A stretch of 64,000 nucleotides of DNA from Dactylonectria macrodidyma (taxonomy: Eukaryota > Ascomycota > Sordariomycetes > Hypocreales > Nectriaceae), in contig JAGMUV010000009.1 in NCBI GenBank assembly GCA_020744425.1, positions 1,054,001 through 1,118,000 on the forward strand, in the 5' to 3' direction. The translations under genes and the position numbers were made by a program. Under the pieces are notes generated by a model, which saw only the letters and a program-made list of their open reading frames with translations, made no database searches and was not told the DNA's origin. This document shows positions 32,650 through 44,351 of this stretch, in pieces (position 1 is the stretch's first letter; every line of letters starts with the position of its first letter).

Positions 32650-35600
32650 CTTGGGGTAGCGTCCCGGGGGGGCGGTTAGTCACCGGGAGGGAGAGGAGGC
32701 GTAGTGGATGGCGGGGGAGAGGAGAATAGAGACAAGTCGATGGAGAGAATGAATAGGAGACAGAGAGAAGATAAGAGAGAAACGAATGCAATGACGAGGC
32801 CGGGTCAAACGGCGGTAAAGAAGGGAGAGCTGAAGGAGGAGGCGCCGGAGGCGGAGCGGAGCGTGATGGGCGTGGGTGGGTGAGCGTGAGCCAAGCGGGC
32901 GGAGCGAGGGCGCAGAGCCAAGTTACAGCAGGCTGGCGGCGCCTAGGCGTTTATTTGGTAGGCTGAGAGCGGATGCGAGAGCGAACGAACAGGGAGCTGA
33001 GCGCTGAAAGTTGGGAAAGCTGAGAGCCAACAGACAGAGGAAAGAGAGAGAGATGACGATGAGAAAGGTGTACAAGTGAGTAATAGAGAGTTTAGCCACT
33101 GGACGCTTCTGAACATTGGCACTGTTAAACACCGGACGTTCTCTTGATGCTTGCGGATTCTCAAAGGGGGAAATGACTTTGTCACGGGCGATCAAGGTAA
33201 GGATCCTCGCCTCCCGAAGAACCTTGCAAAAGCTGATGGCAGACGGGGGGATTTTTTTTTCACTCTTGGTTATAATTCCGGTCCGTGGGCCAGGCGCAAA
33301 TAGTATGCCTCCGCGGTTGGTGCGTAGACGATAAATTTGGAGGCGGAAAGAGCTCCGTCGGGGTGGTGGCACTGGTGGCGAAACTGGAAATTCCAACTGG
33401 TGAGCCAAGGTCAACCTTGCGATGTGCCAACTTTTAGCACCAGATAGATACGATACGCCTGTAACGACACAACGCAAGACAAGGTACCGGGGATCAGGGT
33501 CTACACCACAAGGGGACACCAAGGAGCGGAGGCATCAATATAGCACATACGCTTTGTTGCCCAGGGTTAGGTCTGAGCTTGGCTTGGCCTTGGTGTCGGT
33601 CAAGTCTTGACCGTTCGGTGAAGGCGGCAGGGCAGCCAAAGGTTTTGGTCGGCACTGAGAAAAGAACTATTTTGAAATTTCAGGGCGAGGCCACACAAAC
33701 AGCGAGCAAAGCACTTTAGCGTCAACTGGAGCTTAGAAGGTTCTGGGGCGGGCTGCAATCTGTCTGACAAGACGGCCGAAACAGGAGGCGAGACTGTCTG
33801 AGTTTATAGGACGGAACGGAGTGAGCAAGGACAGCCGGGAGAGGGGTGAATCGGGGATGCCCCAGACAGGACAGGACGACAGTCGGAGCAGGGCAGATTT
33901 CCACTCAGAGGATGCGTAGAAACGAGGCGGAGGCGGCACTGATGCGATGCGATGCGAAGTGAAGCGAAGTGATGCGCTGGAAACGGACTCGATAGGGCTC
34001 TTCGTGCACAACCTCCGCCAACCGGCACTGCGGGAGTTGCCAGCCACAGGCGATCACCGTGGCCCCAGGGTGCGATTTGGGAGGGGCAAGACGTTGCCTC
34101 GTCACAGACGACGAGGCCAAGCCCGAGCGAGTTCTGCCAGTGAGCCCGAGTGAATTATTGGCGGCGGATGTTGGTCGTTGACGATGGTGGAGGGGAAAAT
34201 GGTGGAGGGCGCAAGAGGCGGATATCCCAGCAAGCTTCCAATGGGGGAGACCTGGCCACCCACAGGGGCCAGGACCCCCCGGCAGACCGCTACCAGCAAA
34301 TCGGATAGGCCTAACGTCCACTGAAACGAGGCCACTGGGGATGGGCTGCGCACCGCTCAGCCACCCAAGGCCAATCCCTAACCCGGGCCGCTCAGGGCTC
34401 TGCCAGAAGACGGATTCCAGGGGTGGTGGTTTGCCCGTTCCCCTGTTTCGGCCAATAGAAGAGCCAGGTATGCGCTGGGCAGACTCTAGGCCCCGCCATT
34501 TCGAGAATCCGCCTGGAGCGAGCACAAGCAAACGGCACAGGGTCAACCACATCATCTTTGTCTGACCAGAAAAGCCGATGGCTTATGTGTAATTACAATA
34601 CACCGTGCTTAGGAAAATGCAGGGTATGATGCAGCAAATACCAAAAGATGCATGACTAGGTGGTTACGCAATTTGCAGATGCAGCTTTCCTGCAAGGCAC
34701 CAAGCAAACCGGCTGTGTTGTGCTCTTGACAAGACGGACATGTTTTAACATTCTGCTTGTCTGCCTACCAGGTAGCCTGTCAGGTTTGTACACAGATACC
34801 CTAGCCTAGGCAAGATCAGCAGGGTGATGTCAGTATCTATCCACGTTTTCGATGACAAGGCCATACTACGTATACAACATGGACTTCGTCAGTTTGCCTC
34901 TATGTCGATAACGTACAAATTCGCATCGCAGGGGTAGGTATTTGATGGTCAGCAGCAATTCCTCCCACCTGACCTCGTTTATTGCTATCCTCCCGTCTTG
35001 AGCATCCATAAACTCACTCACACCACTCCCGAGATCCCGTCCCTCCATGTGACGGGCAAGACCAGCCAGCTGCACGAAGAGGTGACAGCTCAAGGCAAGG
35101 GCTAGATGTTGTACGGCCCCTATGCGTTTCTCATTGGGTGCGCTTGTGCCCGATCACAAGGTACCTCGTCCCTTGATTGTGCACGGGCTGGATTAGACAG
35201 AAATGATGGCTTGCCCACGTGCTAGTCTCTGGCGTGTTGGCTGCTGATGGATGGCCTCCTGCTTGTGCTGCGCTTCGCGATAGGGACGCAAGCTTCGAAC
35301 AACTCAGCTTTGAAGTGCTGGTACACATCCACTAACAGGGTACTATGAGTCCGAGTCAACATGAGTACGAGTCCAGCCACCATGGGTCCGATTCACGATG
35401 AGTCCTTAATTCCGCAAGAGTAACTAACTATAATGCACCAAGGTCAAGATTCTTAGTCCAGTTCCGTTGCTCGCCTACTCTATCCAATCCCATGAAGCGT
35501 ACTATCGTGACGAAATCCACTCAGGAGTCATCATCAAATCGCTAACTCGCCTAAGTAGCAACCCTACTTCTCTGCCCTCCTGTTATCGTCTTCTTTGGGT

Positions 35601-36733
35601 CATCCCGCACACCTATTCGCCTTTTAGCCACCCCAAATGAATCAGATACGAGGCGGGATGAGCCGTCTGCTCCCGTTGGACGCCTCCCGTGGATTGCCAA
35701 CTCAGCTCCACCTCGCAAATGCAACCAGCCTCGCTCGCCGTTTTACTAACGCGCACTTTTCCTCTCGCGGCACGTCCTGTTCCACGCGGTAGCTTGCTTT
35801 TTATTAGCTGCAGCTTCCTGGGCTCATTCGCGTTTAACCCCGCACTGCTGCCTTGGCCCATGGCCTGCATATCTAGGGAGTTGCTTTTGGTTAGGGCCGT
35901 TGGGCTGAGGTGGTTTTCGAACTACAAAGGTATCAAATCGTGAAAATTTGGTGGAGGCTGAGCTGAGATGTGCAACTCAGCTTTGAGTCCCACGGACTTG
36001 CTTTTTCCCTCTTGTCTCATCAGTCCCAAAATTCCTCATATGTAGGTTCGGTGTGAGAGCGAAGGTGAGCTGAGTCTTCGGTGAGGTCTGTCTGTGCAGA
36101 CAACTCCAACGTCAGGTTGACGGCCCGGTTGTCATCTATACATGACATTAGAGGTTCCAGGTTCCGGCTGTGTGTTCTCGATTATGCAACTGTCCAAATT
36201 CAGGAAACCCTTCTAGGCTAAAATGGAAATGAAAATTATCTTACCTATCACTATGAAGTTGACATTGAGTTACAAACATGCACGTGCATTCGTTTTCGTT
36301 GCTCCCGCTCACGGGCCGTGTAAGTGCGGGAAAGCGAAACAACGGGAATATGTTTGCCAACTGCCAGCTCCCGTCCTGCCAGCTGGCGAAATTGCCTTTC
36401 CAGTTCCTTCTCTTCTGGTGTTTCGGCACTTTCGCCATGTTTTCCTTCCCTCCACCATGATGGTAGTCCATCCACTCGGCTCCAACACTGCCTGAAGTGA
36501 CGCTATAAACAAGCAGTATATGTTGCAACACTTTCACGTTGGTATGCTGCAATCTCAAAGAGGCATTCGCTGTTGTGCCTTATCATTTAGGTTGCATAAA
36601 ACTCACTGACATGATTCACAGCATTTCGAGTCTCCTTCCCTAAACATTAGAACCACAATCTCTCTAAAGCATCGATTGTGACAAACCCTGAGCCGCCTCG
36701 AAAAGTGCATTTCTAAGCTACTTCGCTTCCACA
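32650..36733. other. 4.1-kb gene-poor region between IPMK and Arb1
   Basis: IPMK promoter at the left end, Arb1 promoter at the right end. Between them are short GATGC/GAAGY repeats at about 33944-33975 and open frames at 32923-33522 and 33905-34555 on the minus strand. The first starts only at TTG, and neither shows a domain. No gene is called. Confidence 0.5.
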
Positions 36734-38319
36734 ATGCCTTCGGAAAGCTCTCCAGATGATAAGATGACGGTGCCTGCTGACGGGAACGACGGCAGTGTCG
36801 ACGACTGCCAAGGCATCACACACCCACACCTCCTCCCCCCGTCTCTGCAGGGCATCGTCAAGCCGAAAAAAACGAGGTCAGGAAAGAAATCTTTAGCCTC
36901 GCGAGGCCCAACCGCCCTTCCCAAGAACCGCGGAAACGGCTTCGAAGGTTCGCAATCTCAACGGTGCGTTGTGACGGCTGGGTGAGTAAGCTGACGGAGG
37001 CTTAGAGTACTTTGCCGATCCGCCCATGACCCCAGACGAGGCCGAAGAGGAGAAGAATGAGATATATGCCTCGTACGTGATTTGCTCAGCCCCCGTCTCG
37101 CCGAATAAGACTAACGTTTGTTATCCTAGGGACTTGCCCTTCACTGAGTCCGCACCCCTGGCCCGGATGAGAACTATCACAAGTGCTGACACGTCGCAGG
37201 CGCATGCAATCCTGCATCCAGCGATTCCGCTCCCGCCGCCGTCTCCAAGCTGACCGCACTCTCTTCTTCAGCGAGTATCTCTTCCTCGGCGGGGTCGACA
37301 CCAATCCGTCCGCCTTCTGCGGTCTCCATCGTCAAGACCTCCACGACCTGACGCCGGCCCAGCGCCGCGAGGCGACGGCCACGGATGTCATCTACGGCAC
37401 CACTTCCGCCGGTGATCGCTTCTACAACGGCGATGAAGAAACCTGGAGCGTCGACTTTGCCGGTGTGGCTGCTGGCTTCTTTTCCGTCACGCTGCCGTAC
37501 CTCACATCGTTCGAGCTTCCCCGGATGACCCAGGGCATTGACGTCGTCGACAACTTCTTGCGGTATGTTCTTCAGCACGACGTGTGCCCCGAGTACGAAG
37601 ACAAAGTCAAGGCCGCTCTGGCGGTATGCGAAGATGCGCGGGCCGAGTGGCCGCTGCTGCAGAAACTCTATGCCTCCTTGCCGGGCCAATTCAACCTCGC
37701 GGCCGGAGAGCTCTTCCGACCCGATGACGCGGCCGGGAGCTGGTCGTTTCAGCATTTCAAACGCCCCGAAGGGTTCGACGCCAAGTCTGTCTTCTATTCG
37801 GCCTTTGCCCTAATGGATGAGCCGGACATATTTCCTCGGCTGCTCGAGGGGCAACCCACCGTTGTGAAAGAGTTTAGCTGCGTAGTCGAGCTCGTCGAGG
37901 TTTTACGACCCGACGATAGTATAGTCAACCGAGTCAAGTCGCTCGTCATTGGAGACCGGGCAGTTAAACATCTCGCTGTTGGCAAGGCTACCTTCAAGTC
38001 AGCGCGCATCGAGGACGACTGGGTGACGCCAAACGCCCCTTGGCCGATCCGCGAGGCGACGATGTCGCTCTACTTCGACGACGACCTGCTGTCGTACATG
38101 CCCGTGGGGATGAAGGCCCGGTTGACAATCTGCGAGCTCAACGTGGGCCTGAGGTTCGTCAAGACAGTGGAAATCATTGTTCCATCATTCTACACGTATC
38201 TGCCGCAGGAGTTGATGCGTCACTACAAGCCCCCAGAGCTAAGCGACCGGCCGGCGCCATCAGTGGAGGATCCAGACGCAGAGGAGAAGCAGCATGCCAT
38301 TGCGGCCAGGGAAGGGTGA
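36734..38319 (+). CDS. Arb1, Argonaute siRNA chaperone (ARC) complex subunit
   Basis: Four exons, 36734-36947, 37006-37072, 37130-37147 (18 nt) and 37200-38319, join to 472 residues. The splice joins rebuild continuous blocks: FEEYFADPPMTPDEAEEEK, then IYASDLPFTERMQSCIQRFR. The body has FFSEYLFLGGVDT, DLTPAQRREATATDVIYG and GVAAGFFSVTLPYLT, which are recognised features of the fungal Arb1 family (PF09692). In fission yeast Arb1 joins Arb2 and Argonaute in ARC, holding duplex siRNA and restraining slicing before heterochromatin targeting. The N-terminal 70 residues are basic and disordered (IVKPKKTRSGKKS). Two of three introns have weak donors (GTTCGC and GTCCGC), chosen because they alone keep the conserved frame. 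The 3' end is compact, 412 bp from the convergent proteolipid gene. Confidence 0.88.
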
Positions 38320-38731
38320 TCAGGGACTCGGGTATAGGGACACTCGACATGGTTGAGAAGGTGCTTGCAAGCATTGTACCCTGTACGAAAATACAGGTCC
38401 AAGACACGTAGGGATGATTTCCGGAGGCGAACCAGAGTAAAAGAAAGGTGACATGGCCTAAAACTACGCACATTTCTAAACAAGAGTTTAGGGGTTTGTT
38501 TAATCTAAAGGAGCAAAATCCAACGCCATCCTTCCATCGTTACAAAGTTCGTTGTCGCAGCTGTGGTGAAGCAATCGTTACAAAAAAAAAATACATTCCT
38601 GGTGAACTCCCTTATGCAAGCCTCTGCATTGGTCGGTGACGACTCAAGCCATATTCGAAGCCAGAAATCCTCTTGATCTCCTAGCTTTCTTCTCGGTACT
38701 GTCATAGGTTATGGCTTTACAGCATTCCTGT
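38320..38731. other. Convergent intergenic region (Arb1 / proteolipid 3' ends)
   Basis: Shared 3' flank of two convergent genes. It contains an A10 tract at about 38580-38589 and no gene. Confidence 0.6.
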
Positions 38732-39340
38732 CTAATCTTGAGACTGGATCTTGTTGTCGCCAGCAACGACCTCGGCATATGAAGGCGGGACGCCCTGGTG
38801 ATCGGAGCTGCCCTCGCCGGCATTGGTAATTCCGTGCTGCTGAGCAGGAGCCGGGTTTGAAGCGCCGGCGCTCTGGGTGCCGTAGTTCAGGCCATGAGGA
38901 GACTGAGGCTTGGGTTGCGGCTTGGGCTGGGACTTGGGCTGCTGTTGCGAGTGCTGGTGCTGTTGCTGGCCTTGAGGGCACTGGACGTAGACATATGTGA
39001 CGCGGCCGCCCTCGCGATCCTGAGGGAGCGCCTCGTACTCGTAGGGCGGCTCGGGGAATTTGGCGATGATGTACCAAGCGTGCAGGAGGCCGGGGATGTA
39101 GCCGAGCATGCACAGGAGGATGTTGATGAGGGAGTCGGCGCTGCAGATACCGCACTTGACCCAGACTGCGCGACAGAGTTAGCTGGTGATCTCTGTAGGG
39201 TGATGACGCATTGAGGGGCCTTGAATAGAGTCGATGGAGAACGACGGGGCAATGGATGTGAGGTGACTTGAGGCGAACTTACCGGGCAGCGGCGGAAAGA
39301 GGAACGCGATGATAGCGAGGAAAATGTCGGCGGAGCACAT
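38732..39340 (-). CDS. PMP3/SNA-type proteolipid (UPF0057) with PPxY tail
   Basis: Two exons, 39340-39283 and 39165-38732, join to 163 residues; the 117-bp intron runs GTAAGT...CGCAG. The start MCSADIFLAIIAFLFPPLP is family-typical. Two membrane hairpin helices follow: about 5-24, and 35-57 with CSADSLINILLCMLGYIPGLLHAWYII. The UPF0057 core is only about 55 residues. The rest is a cytosolic tail of about 100 residues rich in Gln, Pro and Lys. It ends with PPSYAEV at 146-152, a PPxY site of the kind bound by WW domains of Rsp5/Nedd4 ubiquitin ligases. Yeast Sna3 and Sna4 carry similar tails and are sorted to the vacuole, Sna3 through Rsp5. Plain PMP3 proteins lack this tail, so a SNA-like role is inferred. 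The first intron lies inside the conserved core. Confidence 0.9.
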
Positions 39341-40441
39341 GGCGACGATGAGGTTGAGGAAGCTGGATCGATGGAGATGGACAAGGTGTTTGGTGGTGAA
39401 GATTCGATGCAGGGAATAAATTCAAGAAGTGTTGAAGAGAGTATGTTGGAGTGGGGGACTCGTACTGAGGCTGAGGGAGAGGCAAGGCCGCTGATGACGA
39501 TTGCTAGTGAACCGGGTGCCTGCAAGCTCTAACTTTGGCCCGCTAAAAGGTCAAAATGGTCACCTGGTGGCGCTGGACGAAAGCGGTAGCGGGGGAGGGT
39601 TGCGTAATGCACCAGGGTTTTAGGGCGCTTGATTGGCTATAGAGCGTCACTGGAGGTTGCTCCACATTGCCGCAGAGTCGGGTCATGCTGTGAGTCGCAT
39701 GAAGAGAGCGCTGAAGAGGGTACGTACCGGAGGCAACCAACCGGACAACACGGATCGGGAAGTTTGCTGTCGGTGGTGAGTCTGGAATACCTGGCTAGGC
39801 GTTCGTTATCTCAGCCGTTCTAGGCTGCCAGCAAAACAGCCCTAGGCTGCCAATTCAGAGAGAAAAAAAACGTCTCGGGTGAAGGTTGACTTGCGATTGC
39901 CAGGTCTTGGTTGGCCGAGTCTTGTGCCATCAAGCTTGCACGCTTATACAAGCATATCACCTGTGCTCAATGCTACGCACGGGATCCATTACCACAGCTC
40001 TCAGTATCGTTTCTATGTACACGATCCGTTTCTGGAGCGGCGATATCGCATTTAATCTTTCAGAGCAGACATACTACCCCTACGGCTATCAGCTCAATCT
40101 CATTCAATACCTTTATAGTCACTACCTCTATAGATTAGAAACTACCTTGGGGGTGAACCAAAATGCAATGACGAGAACTCAGAAATCCATTTCTTCTATT
40201 TAGCCCAGTGCTTTTCCTCTGTCGCTTCAATGTCTTTCTGATCAACCGTCTTCTCTAACTGTTGAACCTCTCGTTAACTCGTGGACTCTCACCGAAACTC
40301 ACCGAGCGGATCTGTTTACCCGAACTTCTGCCACGGTGAGAGTGGATCTACAACTTTTACCCTGCCGCAGCAGCATCTTGCCTTCGCGCCTGCTTTAGTC
40401 GCAACACCATCCTGCGTTTCCACGCAGGCCCTAATCCCACC
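39341..40441. promoter_or_regulatory. Divergent promoter region, proteolipid (-) and PRP22 (+)
   Basis: Shared 1.1-kb upstream region. Nearest the PRP22 ATG is a pyrimidine-rich leader with a good CACCATGG context. No defined regulatory motif is recognised. Confidence 0.5.
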
Positions 40442-43400
40442 ATGGACGACCTTTTGAACCTCGAGCTGCTGTCGCTCGTTTCAAAAGTCACGTCCGAGCT
40501 GCAAAACCATGTCGGTGTTGGCGACAAGACCCTCGCCGAGTTCCTCATCGCCCAGCGCCTCGAATGCAGCTCCCTCGCCCAGTTTCGCGAGAAACTCGCC
40601 GGCATCGGCGCAGACTTCCCGCCCAGTCTGATCGACAGCCTAGATCGCCTCGTCCTTGCCATGCACCCAAAGTTCAAAGGGAAAAATGGAGGCGGCGCCA
40701 GCACAGAGGAGCATCACCATCGAACATTCCAGGAGAATGAGAAGGTGTTTAGCGGCCTAGCGATGCCCGACAAGGCACCTGTGTATGACGGAGGAGCTGA
40801 TGCCATCGACGATACACTTGCGCTGCTGGAGGGCCTAGAAGGCAAGGCCAAAAAAGAGAAGGAATCGAGAAAGCGTAGTCGAAGCCCCGAGAATGACCAC
40901 AAAGAGTCACGGCGGAGGAGGCACAGGTCGCGATCACGAGAACGACGCAGGAGAGACAAGGGCCGGTCAAGATCGCGGTCGCAAGACCGAGGAGATGAGG
41001 ACTGGCGAGACGGACACCGCGATTCGCGCAAAAGCCGACGAGGTCGCGAGCGCTACCAAGACGACGCCGACGACCGTTTCCGCAAGGCCCCCGCGCCCGA
41101 GATCGACGATGCGCCAGAGCTACACAAAGTCTACGAGGGACATGTCACAGGAATCAAGGACTTTGGTGCCTTTGTCAATATCCACCACGTAAGAGGCAAA
41201 GTTGACGGCCTGGTGCATGTGTCACGCATGGCGGAAGGGCAGCGAATCAACCACCCTTCAGACCTGGTCTCACGAGGACAACAGGTATGGGTCAAGGTGA
41301 CTGCCATTGAAGGTTCAAGGATAGGTCTGTCCATGAAGGATGTGGACCAGGAATCAGGCAGAGACCTAGAGCCTCAAGAGCGGCTGACAACAGGCGCCAA
41401 CATGGAGGCACTAGGAGGTGGTGGGAGAAATGGGTATATGGACCCCACAGCAGCCATGCCTCGAGATGCACTCGGTCCTCCACGACGCCAAAAAAAGCGA
41501 ATGACTTCGCCTGAAAGGTGGGAAATTCGACAGTTGATCGCTTCAGGAGTCGCTAAGGCTTCCGATTATCCCGATTTAGAGGAAGACTACAACGCGACAC
41601 TGCGTGGTGACGGCGAAATGGAGCTAGAAGAGGATGTTGATATTGAAGTTCGAGAGGAGGAGCCCCCTTTCCTTGCCGGTCAGACGAAGCAGTCTCTCGA
41701 GCTATCACCCATCCGCGTCGTCAAGGCACCGGACGGCTCTATGAACCGAGCCGCCATGTCTGGCACGTCTCTGGCCAAGGAGCGAAAGGAGCTGAAGCAG
41801 CAAGAAGCGGACGCAGCCGCCAAGGAGGAGTCGAAGGAGAACCTGTCAGCTCAATGGCATGACCCCATGGCAGATCCCGAGAAGCGCAAGTTCGCCAGCG
41901 ACTTGAGAAACGCAAGGAACAACGCCAAGACAGACGAGGTGCCCGAGTGGAAGAGGGCCGTCATCCCTAAGGGCGAATCCCTGGGCAAACGCACCAACAT
42001 GAGCATCAAGGACCAGCGGGAGTCTCTACCCGTCTACGCCTTCCGCAGCCAGCTCATCAAGGCCGTCCACGAGAACCAAATCCTCATTGTTGTAGGAGAG
42101 ACAGGCTCAGGAAAAACCACACAGCTCACCCAGTACCTGGCCGAAGCAGGCTTCGCCAACGATGGCATCATCGGATGCACGCAGCCTCGCCGAGTGGCAG
42201 CCATGTCCGTCGCCAAGCGCGTCGCCGAGGAGGTCGGGTGCAAGCTCGGCGAAGAAGTTGGCTACACAATCCGCTTCGAGGACTGCACGAGCCCCAGCAC
42301 CAAAATCAAGTACATGACGGACGGCATGCTTCAGCGCGAGATTCTTGTCGACCCAGACATGAAGCGATACTCGTGCATCATGCTCGACGAGGCCCACGAG
42401 CGTACCATCTCAACCGACGTGCTCTTTGCCCTGCTCAAGAAGTCACTCAAGCGCCGGCCGGATTTAAAGGTCATTGTCACCTCTGCAACCCTCGACGCCG
42501 ACAAGTTCTCTGCATACTTCAACGAGTGTCCCATTTTTACCATCCCCGGTCGCACGTTCCCTGTCGAGATCCTGTACTCCAGGGAACCCGAGTCAGACTA
42601 CCTGGACGCGGCCCTCGTCACCGTCATGCAAATCCACCTGACAGAGCCCAAGGGCGATATTCTTCTGTTCCTGACGGGCCAAGAAGAAATCGACACGTCC
42701 TGCGAGATTTTATATGAGCGCATGAAAGCGCTAGGACCAAACGTACCAGATCTCCTCATCCTGCCTGTCTACTCCCAGCTCCCGACGGAGATGCAGAGCC
42801 GCATCTTCGAGCCCGCCCCGGCTGGAAGCCGAAAAGTGGTCATTGCCACCAACATCGCCGAGACGTCTATCACAATTGACGAGATCTACTACGTCGTTGA
42901 CCCCGGCTTCGTCAAGCAAAACGCTTACGACCCAAAGTTAGGCATGGACTCCCTAGTTGTCACCCCTATCTCGCAAGCCCAGGCAAACCAGAGAGCTGGT
43001 CGAGCAGGTCGAACGGGACCTGGAAAGTGTTTCCGTCTCTACACTGAGGCAGCGTACCAGTCTGAGATGCTGCCGACTACCATTCCCGAGATTCAGCGCC
43101 AGAACTTGTCTCACACGATTCTCATGCTCAAGGCCATGGGCATCAACGACCTCCTCCACTTCGACTTCATGGACCCGCCACCCATCAACACCATGCTCAC
43201 AGCCCTAGAAGAGCTGTACGCCCTCAGCGCCCTCGACGATGAGGGGCTGCTGACGCGGCTGGGCAGAAAGATGGCCGACTTCCCCATGGAGCCGTCGCTG
43301 GCCAAGGTGCTGATCGCGGCCGTCAGCCTCGACTGCTCCGACGAGATGCTCAGCATCGTCGCCATGCTCAACCTCCCCAACGTCTTCTACCGGCCCAAGG

Positions 43401-44026
43401 AGAAGCAGTCGCAGGCGGACCAGAAGAAGGCCAAGTTCCACGACCCGCACGGCGACCACCTCACGCTGCTCAACGTGTACAACGCCTGGAAGCACAGCGG
43501 CTACTCGAGCCCCTGGTGCTTCGAGAACTTCATCCAGGCGCGGTCCATGCGCCGCGCCAAGGACGTCCGCGACCAGCTCGTCAAGATCATGGACCGCTAC
43601 AAGCACTCGGTTGTGTCGTGCGGCCGCAAGACGGAGAAGGTCCGCCAGGCCCTCTGCTCGGGCTTCTTCCGCAACGCCGCCCGCAAGGACCCCCAGGAGG
43701 GCTACAAGACGCTCATCGAGGGCACTCCCGTCTACCTGCACCCCAGCTCGGCCCTGTTCGGCAAGCAGGCCGAGTGGGTCATCTACCACACGCTCGTCCT
43801 GACCACAAAGGAGTACATGCACTGCACCACCTCCATCGAGCCCCGGTGGCTCGTCGAGGCCGCCCCAACCTTCTTCAAGGTCGCCGGCACCGACAAGCTG
43901 AGCAAGCGCAAAAAGGCCGAGCGCATCCAGCCGCTGTACAACAAGTTCGCCGGCGAGGACGACTGGCGTCTGAGTGCCCAGCGCAAGGGCGGCAGAGGCG
44001 GTGGTGGTGGCGGCACATGGGGTTAA
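40442..44026 (+). CDS. PRP22: PRP22-type DEAH-box spliceosomal ATPase/helicase
   Basis: Intronless, 1194 residues, with a CACCATGG start. An N-terminal helical segment (LLNLELLSLVSKVTSEL) is followed by an Arg/Ser/Asp/Glu-rich stretch (about 135-225). An S1 RNA-binding domain occupies about 228-302 (HKVYEGHVTGIKDFGAFV...GLVHVSRM). The helicase core has motif I GETGSGKTT at 552-560, DEAH at 649-652, SAT shortly after, LTGQEEID, TNIAETSITI and QRAGRAGRTGPGKC (motif VI). HA2/winged-helix and OB-fold regions complete the C terminus (HPSSALFG; EYMHC). The S1 domain before a DEAH core identifies the Prp22/DHX8 clade rather than Prp2, Prp16 or Prp43. Prp22 acts in the second step of splicing and releases mRNA from the spliceosome. 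Length matches yeast (1145) and human (1220). The Gly-rich extreme C terminus is a minor addition. Confidence 0.96.
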   Translation: MDDLLNLELLSLVSKVTSELQNHVGVGDKTLAEFLIAQRLECSSLAQFREKLAGIGADFPPSLIDSLDRLVLAMHPKFKGKNGGGASTEEHHHRTFQENEKVFSGLAMPDKAPVYDGGADAIDDTLALLEGLEGKAKKEKESRKRSRSPENDHKESRRRRHRSRSRERRRRDKGRSRSRSQDRGDEDWRDGHRDSRKSRRGRERYQDDADDRFRKAPAPEIDDAPELHKVYEGHVTGIKDFGAFVNIHHVRGKVDGLVHVSRMAEGQRINHPSDLVSRGQQVWVKVTAIEGSRIGLSMKDVDQESGRDLEPQERLTTGANMEALGGGGRNGYMDPTAAMPRDALGPPRRQKKRMTSPERWEIRQLIASGVAKASDYPDLEEDYNATLRGDGEMELEEDVDIEVREEEPPFLAGQTKQSLELSPIRVVKAPDGSMNRAAMSGTSLAKERKELKQQEADAAAKEESKENLSAQWHDPMADPEKRKFASDLRNARNNAKTDEVPEWKRAVIPKGESLGKRTNMSIKDQRESLPVYAFRSQLIKAVHENQILIVVGETGSGKTTQLTQYLAEAGFANDGIIGCTQPRRVAAMSVAKRVAEEVGCKLGEEVGYTIRFEDCTSPSTKIKYMTDGMLQREILVDPDMKRYSCIMLDEAHERTISTDVLFALLKKSLKRRPDLKVIVTSATLDADKFSAYFNECPIFTIPGRTFPVEILYSREPESDYLDAALVTVMQIHLTEPKGDILLFLTGQEEIDTSCEILYERMKALGPNVPDLLILPVYSQLPTEMQSRIFEPAPAGSRKVVIATNIAETSITIDEIYYVVDPGFVKQNAYDPKLGMDSLVVTPISQAQANQRAGRAGRTGPGKCFRLYTEAAYQSEMLPTTIPEIQRQNLSHTILMLKAMGINDLLHFDFMDPPPINTMLTALEELYALSALDDEGLLTRLGRKMADFPMEPSLAKVLIAAVSLDCSDEMLSIVAMLNLPNVFYRPKEKQSQADQKKAKFHDPHGDHLTLLNVYNAWKHSGYSSPWCFENFIQARSMRRAKDVRDQLVKIMDRYKHSVVSCGRKTEKVRQALCSGFFRNAARKDPQEGYKTLIEGTPVYLHPSSALFGKQAEWVIYHTLVLTTKEYMHCTTSIEPRWLVEAAPTFFKVAGTDKLSKRKKAERIQPLYNKFAGEDDWRLSAQRKGGRGGGGGGTWG

Positions 44027-44351
44027 TAGAAGACATGCTGGTGTATGTTAGGATGGGAGGATATGAGCTTAATAGAGATGTTGGTGCATGTAGTCAAGAT
44101 GGAATGGCGAAAGAATCGCGTTGGTGAACTGGGAGTTCAAGGAGTTGGGCAGGCGTTTGTATCATAGGTATGCCAGAGCGTGGCCCCATTAGTATGCATA
44201 TAAACCTGGTCTTTGAAGAATCGAACCGTCTCATTGCCGTGACACGATACCAACTATGGAAATGAAATCCGTCACCGAATCGCTCGCTAGATACCCCATC
44301 CAAACGCCCTATCTCCCATCCATGTAGCATCCATCAATCCAAAATCATATG
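44027..44351. other. Convergent intergenic region (PRP22 / ankyrin gene)
   Basis: Shared 3' flank of two convergent genes, presumably both 3' UTRs. No gene is seen. Confidence 0.6.

Noticed and set aside
32923..33522. 199-codon minus-strand ORF upstream of the IPMK gene
   Set aside because: It starts at TTG, lies in the expected promoter of IPMK, and has no recognisable domain.
33905..34555. 216-codon minus-strand ORF
   Set aside because: Composition is typical of non-coding GC-rich DNA read out of frame; no motif, no intron signals.
43205..44127. Long antisense and alternative-frame ORFs over the PRP22 3' half
   Set aside because: High third-position GC of PRP22 produces open frames in other frames; none has a domain.
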